Assembly: GCA_964371355.1 (NCBI GenBank)
Contig: CAYJMG010000017.1
Location: 1-64,000, forward strand
Length of the DNA: 64,000 bases
Direction of reading: 5' to 3'
Origin: JACRBR01 sp964371355
GTDB taxonomy: Bacteria; Chloroflexota; Dehalococcoidia; DSTF01; JACRBR01
In this document: positions 8,944-16,531 of the stretch, in pieces
Position numbering within the stretch: position 1 is the first letter of the stretch
Layout of the letters: the number at the start of each line of letters is the position of its first letter
Translations under genes and position numbers: made by a program
The notes under the pieces: model-generated
What the model saw: the letters and a program-made list of their open reading frames with translations, nothing else
Databases searched by the model: none
Told to the model about the DNA's origin: nothing

Positions 8944-10992
8944 GTGACGAATCAAGATTCCGACCTAGCGCAGTTTGCGGCGGAGCTTCAGGAGGAGACT
9001 CAACTTTCCGCCGACGGCGAGTCCCACGACGCCCTCGAGGATGCGTTCGCATCCGTCGTGATCTCCCAATTGGTAGCGGCTGGTGAGCTGGATGACGGAG
9101 AGGTCTGTCGTCATCGCGCGACCGGCGTTGAGGTCTCGGGCTATCACGCTGACATAGAAGAGGGGCGGCTTGATCTCTTCATCACGATTCGCACGGGATC
9201 TGTGCCTCCGGTAACGGTCACAAAGGACCAGATCGAAACCGCGGTTCGGCGACTTAACGCATTCCTGACGAAGTCTCGCTCAGACTACGCCTCGGCACTT
9301 CCGGCTGCGTCGCCGCAATCGGACATGGCGCGGTCCATATCAGAGATGGGGGCGGAACTATATCGCGTCAGGTTGTTCGTCCTCACCGATGGACTCACCA
9401 CTCTTAGCGCAGTGAAGCCGGAATCATCAGACGGACTAGACATTTCCACCCACATCTGGGATCTAAGGCGCCTGTTCCGATGCGCAACCTCCGGCCAAGG
9501 CCATGAACCCATTGAGATAGATTTTGTGTCCAGATTCGAACAACCTATCCAGTGCCTTCCATCGCATGGCAACGACTCTGAGTATCGCGCGTATCTGGCG
9601 ATCATTCCCGGCACTGTTCTCGCCAGCCTGTACGGCGAGTATGGTCCAAGGCTGCTGGAGTTGAACGTCCGCTCCTTTCTTCAAGCGAGAGGGAAAGTGA
9701 ATCGTGGTATCCGCGACACAATCCTCAACGAACCAGAGCGTTTCCTGGCTTACAACAATGGGATCTCAGCAACTGCCGATGAGATACGCCTGGTCCCCTC
9801 CCCCAACGGGGGGACCGCGATCAGCTGGGTGCGAGGGCTCCAGATCGTGAATGGTGGTCAGACCACCGCTTCGATCTATCAGGCTGCCAAGAAGGATCGC
9901 GCCGACATCAGCCAGATCTCCGTGCAAGCGAAGTTATCGGTGGTTGAGCCAGTCTTAGTCAAGGACGTGATTCCACTCATTTCCCGATACGCCAACAGCC
10001 AGAACTCGGTCAACGAAGCGGACTTCTCCGCTAATGACCCGTTCCACGTGAAGCTAGAAGAATTGTCGCGTTCGATCTGGGCTCCAGCATCTGGGTCGGG
10101 GCAGCGCCAAACCCGTTGGTTTTACGAACGAGCACGCGGACAGTTTCTCGACGCACGAAGCCGTGCTCGAACGGTCGCGCAGAGAAAGGCCTTCGACGCA
10201 GAGAACCCGAGATCGCAAATGTTCACTAAGACCGATCTAGCGAAGTTCGAGAGTACCTGGGATCAACTCCCGCACATCGTGAGCCGCGGCGCGCAAAAGA
10301 ACTTCGCAGACCACACAGTTCGCCTGAGGAAGCGGGGAGCGGTCAACGTCGATGCCGCATATTTCCATCGCCTTGCTGCGAAGGCGATCCTCTTTCGGCG
10401 AGCCGAGCGGATCGTCCAGTCACTCAACCTTGGAGGATATCGGGCGAACGTCGTCACCTACTCGATTGCGTACATCGCTCACAAGACATCCCACCGCATC
10501 GATCTTGATCGCATCTGGCGGGATCAAGACCTATCTCCTTCGTTGCAAGCGACGTTGGCAACGCTAGCGCCAGTGATCCATCTGCATCTAGTCGAAGGTG
10601 CGTCCGGCAAAAACGTCACTGAGTGGTGTAAGACGGATCAATGCTGGGCTTCGGTTCGGCAGTTGGAACTCGAGCTGTCACCGGGCCTTTCAGCGGAACT
10701 CATATCTCGCGGTGAAGCCGTTGGCGTTCAGCGCGAACCAGAGAGCCTGGCCCCGGAAGCGCAGGTCCACATTGAACGCGTCAAGGAAATCCCATCCGAG
10801 ACCTGGTATGCAGTAGCTAAGTGGGCCAAAGACACGAACAATCTCGCGGGGTGGCAACGTTCCCTGAGCTTCAGTCTTGGCCGGTTGGCCGCGGCGAAGA
10901 GAGAGCCTTCGGCAAAGCAGGCTAAGCAAGGCGTGCTCATCTTGGAGGAGGCCGCTCGTCTTGGCTTCAGGTCGCCTTTGGAAGAAGGTTAG
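8944..10992 (+). CDS. AIPR-family (abortive infection phage resistance) protein
   Basis: This 682-residue protein matches the AIPR family by eye. The core runs from NNGISATADEI near residue 270 through GLQIVNGGQTTASIYQAA near 300 to SRYANSQNSVNEADFSANDP near 345 and WFYERARGQF near 395. AIPR proteins occur in abortive-infection loci and in C5-methyltransferase defence clusters with MORC-type ATPases or Z1 domains; their biochemical role is not settled. The GTG start at 8944 lies 12 nt after drmB with only a weak purine-rich leader. Its position directly behind drmB, where DISARM usually has DrmC, suggests it is an effector or nucleic-acid-binding partner here. That role is inferred. Confidence 0.85.
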   Translation: MTNQDSDLAQFAAELQEETQLSADGESHDALEDAFASVVISQLVAAGELDDGEVCRHRATGVEVSGYHADIEEGRLDLFITIRTGSVPPVTVTKDQIETAVRRLNAFLTKSRSDYASALPAASPQSDMARSISEMGAELYRVRLFVLTDGLTTLSAVKPESSDGLDISTHIWDLRRLFRCATSGQGHEPIEIDFVSRFEQPIQCLPSHGNDSEYRAYLAIIPGTVLASLYGEYGPRLLELNVRSFLQARGKVNRGIRDTILNEPERFLAYNNGISATADEIRLVPSPNGGTAISWVRGLQIVNGGQTTASIYQAAKKDRADISQISVQAKLSVVEPVLVKDVIPLISRYANSQNSVNEADFSANDPFHVKLEELSRSIWAPASGSGQRQTRWFYERARGQFLDARSRARTVAQRKAFDAENPRSQMFTKTDLAKFESTWDQLPHIVSRGAQKNFADHTVRLRKRGAVNVDAAYFHRLAAKAILFRRAERIVQSLNLGGYRANVVTYSIAYIAHKTSHRIDLDRIWRDQDLSPSLQATLATLAPVIHLHLVEGASGKNVTEWCKTDQCWASVRQLELELSPGLSAELISRGEAVGVQREPESLAPEAQVHIERVKEIPSETWYAVAKWAKDTNNLAGWQRSLSFSLGRLAAAKREPSAKQAKQGVLILEEAARLGFRSPLEEG

Positions 10993-10996
10993 GTAC

Positions 10997-11806
10997 ATGG
11001 CGACGCACGGGTTCGCACATGAGCGCTCTATCGACGCGCGCCGCATCGGTCAGATTAGACGGGCCTTGGTACGCTGGGGCGATGCGCACTTCCAGACTTA
11101 CCCATGGCGCCGCGAGTTGCCGCTCTGGCAAGGGCTGGTTGCAGAAGTGCTGCTCCAAAGAACACGTGCCGCCCAGGTCGCTCCTGTCTTTGATGAGCTG
11201 ATCCGCCGCTATCCGTCGGCTCAACGCTTCGCGATGGCGTCTGAGCGCGACATCCAAGAGCTGATAACTTCGCTAGGTCTTCGCTGGCGCGCACCGCTTC
11301 TACATCGACTGGCCTCAAGTATCGGTGTGCGAAAGGGGCACCTCCCGAGGACACAAGTCGAGTTGGAAGCGCTCCCCGGTGTCGGGCCATACGCCGCGGG
11401 CGCAGCACTGAGCCTTCACGGGAATACTCGCGCTCTAATCATCGATTCCAATGTCGTGCGCGTTCTCTCAAGACTAGTTGGCGCGCCCTATGACGGTGAG
11501 ACGCGTCGAAAGCGATGGCTGCGCGAGTTGTCGGATGAACTCACTCCGCACGACGGACACCGTCGATTCAACTACGCCCTCTTGGATTTGGCAATGCTGC
11601 TTTGCTCGCCACGATCGCCTCGCTGCAATGCTTGTCCCCTCCGAGCGATGTGTGTCACTGGGACTTCCCTAGCGGCCGGCGCCACGGCAGTGCGATCACC
11701 CTCCGCTGGAGTATCCGGACGCTGTGTCGTCCCAACCTCTAGGATGTCGCGAACAACACGAGCAACCTCGTACGCGAGTAGAGGTGGGACCGCGTTGCCC
11801 ACTTGA
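10997..11806 (+). CDS. HhH-GPD DNA glycosylase with [4Fe-4S] cluster, Mig-like (T:G mismatch)
   Basis: From ATG 10997 the protein has 269 residues. It has the EndoIII/MutY fold signatures: PWR near residue 36, the helix-hairpin-helix LPGVGPY at 126-132, the catalytic Asp150 in IIDSNVVRVLSR, and the cluster cysteines C203-x6-C210-x2-C213-x5-C219. Tyr132 lies 18 residues before Asp150, the position of the EndoIII lysine, as in Mig-type thymine glycosylases and also many MutYs. The helix reading LLQRTRAAQV resembles Mig (RTxAxxV) more than the MutY LQQTQV box, and the C-terminal MutY Nudix-like domain is absent. Beside a C5 methyltransferase the likely job is repair of T:G mismatches left by 5-methylcytosine deamination. 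The start chosen avoids a long overlap with the AIPR gene, and the last 50 residues overlap the methyltransferase gene antiparallel. Confidence 0.82.
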   Translation: MATHGFAHERSIDARRIGQIRRALVRWGDAHFQTYPWRRELPLWQGLVAEVLLQRTRAAQVAPVFDELIRRYPSAQRFAMASERDIQELITSLGLRWRAPLLHRLASSIGVRKGHLPRTQVELEALPGVGPYAAGAALSLHGNTRALIIDSNVVRVLSRLVGAPYDGETRRKRWLRELSDELTPHDGHRRFNYALLDLAMLLCSPRSPRCNACPLRAMCVTGTSLAAGATAVRSPSAGVSGRCVVPTSRMSRTTRATSYASRGGTALPT

Positions 11807-13323
11807 ACGTATTGCTCGGTACGAGAGCCTTCGAATAGGTAGTTGTCCGGAAATGTTTGAAGTCGGGCGGCCTCGCGTACAGTGAGGCTTCTGCATTGCG
11901 TTGGATCCGGGTGGATGAAGTAGTGACCGTCCTTCGATATGTGCGACGTGATCGTGGTGGATGGACGGCCACGCACCTGGACGCGAAACCGATCCGAGAA
12001 TAGATTGCCGTTAAGGGCCTTCTTCGCATTGCCGTGATTCGGCAACAGGATGGCTGGAAAGTCCCTGAGTGTCGGGGAACGACCATAAACGCTGGCGAAG
12101 CAAGCCGCGAAGAAGTAGCGTTCGAGGTCGGCCTTGATGTGTCCCCTCGTCTCGTGGTTGCAGATACCCTGAAGCTTCGGGTCGCAGTACCAGTCTCTCC
12201 TGTACATTGGCCGACTCGGAATCCCAAGATAGGCGGCACCGCGTTTGGCATTCGGCACATGAATACGCTTGGCTGCGGCCTCAGCACATTTGAGAACCCT
12301 GCTGAGTTCCTGCGTTCTAAATTGTCTGCTGCCTCGCCAGGCATTCGTCGCGCCTGAGAATATGGATCGCCAATCGTCGTCTGAATCAGGTTGCTTCGAG
12401 AACCCGCTGCGCACGCGAGGCAGGTTGTCGATAACAGATTCGACTGCGATCGCGCTGACTTGCTCCAACACTCCAAGTTCGGGCGCACGGTTCGACCAAT
12501 CCTCGCGGATACCGACAATGATTACCCGGTGTCTCGCCTGCGGAATGCCAAAGTCCTCACCCCGGATGACGAATTGCTCCGCGTCGTAGGCGTCGGTCGC
12601 TGGTGCAGACTCGTTTCGGACCAGCGGAAGAAGCACATATCGGAGCCCATTGCCCTCACCCAGCGCCTCCGTCGGTGCTCGGAGGTCAGACGCGATCAAG
12701 TCGAAGGTGTTTTGACCAGACAGCTTTGATGATAGTAAGCCCTTGACGTTTTCCATCACGAACAGCGGTGGCCGGTGGTCTGCGAGGATACGGAGATACT
12801 CCTTGTAGAGACGATGCCGACTATCCTTCTCAAACTGTTCGCGAGGTACGCGCGCCTGTCTCGAACGACCGGCGAGCGAGTACGCCTGGCAGGGCGGGCC
12901 ACCAATCAATACCCAGAGTGAAATTCCACCCAAGGCCTTAGTGATACGTCGCTTCACACTGTCGTGCGGTTCGACTCCGAGTTCGGCTTGCCAAGCTTCT
13001 TGCTTCGCAGCCGCGCTCTCGTGTGGGTACGCCGCGAAGAGTTTTTCGCGCGTGAACTCGCCGCGGAGATAACGGTAGTATTCGCTCGGGGCATTGCCGG
13101 GCGGGAACTGACGAAAGAACGCTCTTAGTTCAAGCGTGGAGTGCGCAGCCTCGTCGCGTTCGACAGAGAGTGCGATACGGAATGCGCGCTTTCCCGGCGA
13201 TGCGAACACGCTGGAGAATCCTTCGCCAAGGCCACCAGGCCCGGCGAACAAGTCGATGACCGGGATCGGCTTCGTCAATGGTTCGTCCGTGTGTCGCGAT
13301 CGTACTACCCCGCCAATCGGCAC
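11572..13323 (-). CDS. DNA (cytosine-5-)-methyltransferase, DrmMII-like
   Basis: This 583-residue protein has the ordered C5-methyltransferase motifs: motif I VIDLFAGPGGLGEGF near residue 22, the catalytic loop GGPPCQAYSLAG near 142, MENVKG near 189, QARHRV near 261, and motifs IX-X with LTVREAARLQTFPD and VQVGNAVPP near 490-515. It is long for the family because of an insert between motifs I and IV and a large target-recognition region before motif IX. In class 2 DISARM this enzyme marks host DNA. The ORF opens with GTG at 13323 and has no convincing ribosome site; a TTG about 15 codons inside is an alternative. The natural domain ends near VRDILEV, and about 48 further residues are read antisense to the glycosylase gene. 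Confidence 0.9.
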   Translation of the reverse strand: MPIGGVVRSRHTDEPLTKPIPVIDLFAGPGGLGEGFSSVFASPGKRAFRIALSVERDEAAHSTLELRAFFRQFPPGNAPSEYYRYLRGEFTREKLFAAYPHESAAAKQEAWQAELGVEPHDSVKRRITKALGGISLWVLIGGPPCQAYSLAGRSRQARVPREQFEKDSRHRLYKEYLRILADHRPPLFVMENVKGLLSSKLSGQNTFDLIASDLRAPTEALGEGNGLRYVLLPLVRNESAPATDAYDAEQFVIRGEDFGIPQARHRVIIVGIREDWSNRAPELGVLEQVSAIAVESVIDNLPRVRSGFSKQPDSDDDWRSIFSGATNAWRGSRQFRTQELSRVLKCAEAAAKRIHVPNAKRGAAYLGIPSRPMYRRDWYCDPKLQGICNHETRGHIKADLERYFFAACFASVYGRSPTLRDFPAILLPNHGNAKKALNGNLFSDRFRVQVRGRPSTTITSHISKDGHYFIHPDPTQCRSLTVREAARLQTFPDNYLFEGSRTEQYVQVGNAVPPLLAYEVARVVRDILEVGTTQRPDTPAEGDRTAVAPAAREVPVTHIARRGQALQRGDRGEQSSIAKSKRA

Positions 13324-13382
13324 TTCCCAAGAAGCAGATCTTACCGACTTCGCCTATGACGAGATAGCCTCGAGCTGCGCTG

Positions 13383-14336
13383 CTACCTGCCGCCCAGCCG
13401 ATCCGCTGGCGACAGCTTCTTGTGTGCGCGTCGGGCACGGACGCCGGCCGTGGCCTTCGTGTAGCGCTGGACCATCTGGAGCGAGTTCCAGCCGGCGAGC
13501 TGCTGCAGGTCCTCGGCGTAGCCGCCGCCGTCCAGGTACGCGATGGCGAACGAGCGCCGGAAGCCGTGGATGCCCTTGAACGGCACGCCGGCTTCCTTGA
13601 AGCGCCGGCGCAGACACATGCGGAGCGCGTTGAAGCTCATCGGCTGGCCGCGCGTCGAGACGAAGACGAAGTCGGCCACGGTGGCCGGGCGCTTCCTTAG
13701 GTACTTGTCGAGCGCCACGGCGGCCTTGCTACCAAGCCCCACAATGCGCTCCTTGCCACCCTTGCCGGTGACCTTGATCGTCTGTTCGTCCATGTCGAGG
13801 TCATCCATGCGGATCCCGCACAGCTCGGAGGCGCGGACCCCCGTGTCGTAGAGCACCATCACCATGGCGCGGTCCCGCAGCGAGGTCCACGACTTGTCGC
13901 CGCACGCCTTGAGCACGCGCTCCAGGCCCTCGGTCCCATAATGCTCCTTGATGGTGTCGGGCACCTTCGGCGGCTTGATGCGCAGCATCGGGTTCTCGCG
14001 GATCTCGCCTTCCTCGACGAGCCAGCGGTAGAAACGCTTGAGCGACCGGTAACGCTGGTTCACCGTCGAGGGAGCGTTGCGCTCCTGCATGTCGCCGAGG
14101 AACTCGCGGACGTGCTCGGTGCTCATCGCCGGGATCGGCGCCATTCCCTTGTGAAGCCGGAACGCCTCCAGCCGCTTGATGGCGTCCGCGTAGATATTGA
14201 ACGTCTTCTCGGTCAGGCCCTCGGCGCGGAGGGTCAGTCGGAAGCTCGACAGGAGCGCTTGGATGCTCGGGCCGGCGTCCGCTGGGTCCGAATAATTAGG
14301 CGCACTTGGATGCAAGCTGCGAGTGGGGCTGGACAT
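13383..14336 (-). CDS. Tyrosine recombinase / integrase
   Basis: The 317-residue protein has an N-terminal SAM-like core-binding domain (residues about 20-110) and a C-terminal phage-integrase catalytic domain. The catalytic residues are Arg in TGVRASELCG near 167, a Lys in GKGGKER, the His-x-x-Arg box HGFRR near 255, Trp in AGWNSL, and the nucleophilic Tyr in QRYTKA near 290. The ATG at 14336 is chosen because GGAGG sits 8 nt upstream; the GTG at 14345 would overlap that site. It lies 59 nt from a tRNA-Gly gene and next to the defence genes, so it is the likely integrase of the island, although its own base composition looks host-like. A chromosomal Xer role is less likely. Confidence 0.9.
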   Translation of the reverse strand: MSSPTRSLHPSAPNYSDPADAGPSIQALLSSFRLTLRAEGLTEKTFNIYADAIKRLEAFRLHKGMAPIPAMSTEHVREFLGDMQERNAPSTVNQRYRSLKRFYRWLVEEGEIRENPMLRIKPPKVPDTIKEHYGTEGLERVLKACGDKSWTSLRDRAMVMVLYDTGVRASELCGIRMDDLDMDEQTIKVTGKGGKERIVGLGSKAAVALDKYLRKRPATVADFVFVSTRGQPMSFNALRMCLRRRFKEAGVPFKGIHGFRRSFAIAYLDGGGYAEDLQQLAGWNSLQMVQRYTKATAGVRARRAHKKLSPADRLGGR

Positions 14337-14390
14337 GGGGCACACCTCCGAATCTCTTACCTATAGATTCGGCAGCGTGCGCCTAATTAT
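14292..14390. repeat. 14-bp inverted repeat bracketing the integrase start, with inner hairpin
   Basis: ATAATTAGGCGCAC at 14292-14305 is the exact reverse complement of GTGCGCCTAATTAT at 14377-14390. One arm lies inside the first codons of the integrase and the other lies 4 nt from the tRNA 3' end. Between them CCGAATCT (14348-14355) pairs with AGATTCGG (14365-14372), which also covers the integrase ribosome site. These could be recombinase arm sites or an autoregulatory operator. Confidence 0.6.
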
Positions 14391-14394
14391 GAAC

Positions 14395-14470
14395 TGGAGC
14401 GGGAGATGGGACTCGAACCCACGACCCTCTGCTTGGGAAGCAGATGCTCTACCGGCTGAGCTACTCCCGC
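14395..14470 (-). tRNA. tRNA-Gly(CCC)
   Basis: The minus strand folds as a 76-nt tRNA. The acceptor stem is GCGGGAG with CTCCCGC, the anticodon stem is TCTGC with GCAGA around loop TTCCCAA, and the T arm contains GGTTCGAGTCC. The anticodon is CCC, reading GGG codons. The 3' CCA is encoded in the genome (14395-14397). tRNA genes of this kind are common integration sites, and the integrase lies immediately 3' of it. No second copy of the tRNA 3' end is visible elsewhere in the window. Confidence 0.95.
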
Positions 14471-14936
14471 TCGATGTGCGACCCGGTGGCCGTGCGCTTT
14501 CGCACGCGTTCTACAGCATACGGCCTCCGGCCCGTGATAGGCACCCCCGTCTTCGGCCACCCTCGCCGTGACTTCATGCCTATTGTGCTGTAGCGCCATC
14601 TATCTGGACGAGATCAGCGGTGTCACGCACCTGCGCTCGTCTCACTGCTGACGAGATGCACGCATCCAACATGGCGAGATGCACCCCGCCGGGCGCGACG
14701 GGGCGTCCCACCAATTGAACGCGCAAGATCCAGCGGAGGGGGTGGGGTTCACCGTACGCGTAGTCCCGCGCAAACGAGTTCAAAACGCGCGCTGTTATCA
14801 GCCTGGCACGGAGCCGAGACACTGCCGTTGCATTCTTCCTTGAAACCCTTATGGGGCCCTTGGATAGTCTTCGCCCTGCATTGCTTGGGCGGTCGTCAAC
14901 CGTTGTTGCGACCGTCGTCTGGAGGACGAGGCTTTC
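14471..14936. other. Intergenic region between tRNA-Gly and the polysaccharide operon
   Basis: These 466 bases contain no convincing gene. On the minus strand a TATGCT lies some 45 nt before the tRNA 5' end and may be its -10 element. On the plus strand TTGAAA near 14841 with TAGTCT about 19 nt later is a weak promoter candidate for the polysaccharide operon. A hairpin at 14891-14913 (GGTCG/CGACC plus CAAC/GTTG) precedes the ribosome site GGAGG at 14921. Confidence 0.5.
14891..14913 (+). promoter_or_regulatory. 5' leader hairpin of the polysaccharide operon
   Basis: GGTCG, one bulged T, then CAAC pair with GTTG-CGACC around the loop CGTT. The structure ends 7 nt before the ribosome site of the first gene of a 27-kb operon, so it may tune its translation or mark the transcript leader. 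No long U-run follows, so it is not a simple terminator. Confidence 0.4.
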
Positions 14937-16457
14937 ATGAGTGCAACCACCGAGATTTCCACGCAGACGCCACGACCGACCGACGCCGCGCGCTACCTGG
15001 CCCTGCTGAGCCGCTGGTGGTGGCTGCTGGTGGCCGGCGCCACGATCGCGGGCATCGCCGCGTATTTCGTGACCGGCACCATCGCGCCGACCTACCGCGC
15101 GTCGTCGACGCTGCTCATCAACCAGGTCGAGACGCCCGGCTCAATCGTCTACAGCGACGTGCTCACGAGCGAGCGCCTGACGAAGACTTACCGCGAACTG
15201 ATCACGAAGCGCCCGATCCTGGAGACCGTCATCGAAGACGCGGACGAGCCGGGGCTCACCGTCGACGAGCTGTCCGGGAAGCTGGACACGAAGGCGGTGA
15301 AAGACACCCAGCTCGTGACCATCTCCGTGAGCGATGAGTCGCCCCAGCGCGCGGCGCGGCTGGCGAATCTTGTCGCGAGCACGTTTGTGCGCGAAGAGAG
15401 CGAGGACGCCCTGACGCGGACCGGCACCACGCGGATCGTGGAGCCGGCCACGGTGCCTGGCGCGCCCATCGCGCCGAATCTGAAGCTGAATCTGGCGCTT
15501 GCGGTGTTGGCGGGCCTGGTGCTTGCGGGCGGGGTGGCGCTGCTCATCGAGTATCTGGACGACACGATCAAGTCGCCCGACGACGTGAGCATGGCCTCGG
15601 GACTGGCGACGCTGGGCGAAGTGGGGCGGCTGCCGCACGACAAGGACCGCATTCCGCTCAGCACACGCGGGCTGCCCATGCACGAGGCGGAGACGTACGC
15701 GATCCTCCGCACCAACATCCAGTTCAGCTCCATCGCGCACCCGGCCCAGGTGATCCTCGTGGCCAGCGCCAACAGCGGCGACGGCAAGTCGACGACGTCC
15801 GCGAACTACGCCCTGGCATGCGCGGAGTCCGGCAAGCGCGTGGCGCTGGTCGACGCGGACCTGCGGCGGCCGACCCTGCACCGCGCCTTCGGGCTGGAGA
15901 ACACAAGCGGACTGACGTCAGTGCTACTGGACGGCGCGTCGCTGGACGAGCGGTCGCTGATTCCCACCAGCCACCCCAACCTGTTCGTCGTACCCAGCGG
16001 CCCTCTGCCGCCGAACCCGACGGAGCTGCTGGAGTGGGTCGGCTTCGACGCCATCATCGAACAGATGAAGCAGAAGGTGGATGTGATCGTCATCGACAGC
16101 TCGCCGCTGCTGGCCGTGGCCGACGCGCGGATCCTTGCAGCGAAAGCTGACGCCACGATCCTCGTGGTCGAGCAGGGACGGACGCGCGCGAGCGCGCTGC
16201 GTGCCGCCTACCACGCGACGGCTCGCGCAAATGCGAACGTACTGGGCGTGGTGCTGAACAAGGTGCGGCGCGGCCGCAGTGGCTACGGCTCGTACTACTA
16301 CTACTACGACCGGTCGTACGCGGTGCGCGGCGGCGATTCCGGGGGCGGCGGCGGACGCGGCAGGCTCCCGGAACTGGCGGCGATTCAACTGGCGCCGGCA
16401 CACGGCAGTGCGGAGGCGGGACGCGGGGGGGCGGCCGCGGACGAGACGCGCGTGTAG
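14937..16457 (+). CDS. Polysaccharide chain-length regulator fused to BY-kinase (Wzz/CapD-type autokinase)
   Basis: The 506-residue membrane protein has a Wzz domain between two membrane segments (about residues 28-48 and 185-205), followed by a cytoplasmic bacterial tyrosine kinase. The kinase shows Walker A SANSGDGKST near 280, Walker A' ALVDADLRRP near 305, Walker B VIVIDSSPL near 384, and a tyrosine cluster SYYYYYDRSY near 453-462 for autophosphorylation. A glycine-rich tail follows. Such proteins control export and length of extracellular polysaccharide. It heads the glycan operon with a good ribosome site (GGAGG) before the ATG. Kinase and membrane parts are in one chain, as in the proteobacterial type, not split as in many Firmicutes. 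Confidence 0.92.
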   Translation: MSATTEISTQTPRPTDAARYLALLSRWWWLLVAGATIAGIAAYFVTGTIAPTYRASSTLLINQVETPGSIVYSDVLTSERLTKTYRELITKRPILETVIEDADEPGLTVDELSGKLDTKAVKDTQLVTISVSDESPQRAARLANLVASTFVREESEDALTRTGTTRIVEPATVPGAPIAPNLKLNLALAVLAGLVLAGGVALLIEYLDDTIKSPDDVSMASGLATLGEVGRLPHDKDRIPLSTRGLPMHEAETYAILRTNIQFSSIAHPAQVILVASANSGDGKSTTSANYALACAESGKRVALVDADLRRPTLHRAFGLENTSGLTSVLLDGASLDERSLIPTSHPNLFVVPSGPLPPNPTELLEWVGFDAIIEQMKQKVDVIVIDSSPLLAVADARILAAKADATILVVEQGRTRASALRAAYHATARANANVLGVVLNKVRRGRSGYGSYYYYYDRSYAVRGGDSGGGGGRGRLPELAAIQLAPAHGSAEAGRGGAAADETRV

Positions 16458-16531
16458 GCACGACACAAACGGGGGAGATGGGACCGGCCGCTGGGCCGGA
16501 TCCATGCAAAGGACACGAGGAGGAACACAGC

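Noticed and set aside
10997..11806. Calling the glycosylase MutY
   Set aside because: The Nudix-like C-terminal domain is missing and the LQQTQV box is replaced. A MutY-type activity is not fully excluded.
1..13323. DrmC phospholipase-type gene of DISARM
   Set aside because: No HxK(x4)D motif is seen in any gene of the island.
1..14395. Second copy of the tRNA-Gly 3' end as left attachment site
   Set aside because: No copy was found by eye between the window start and the integrase; the other end is probably outside.
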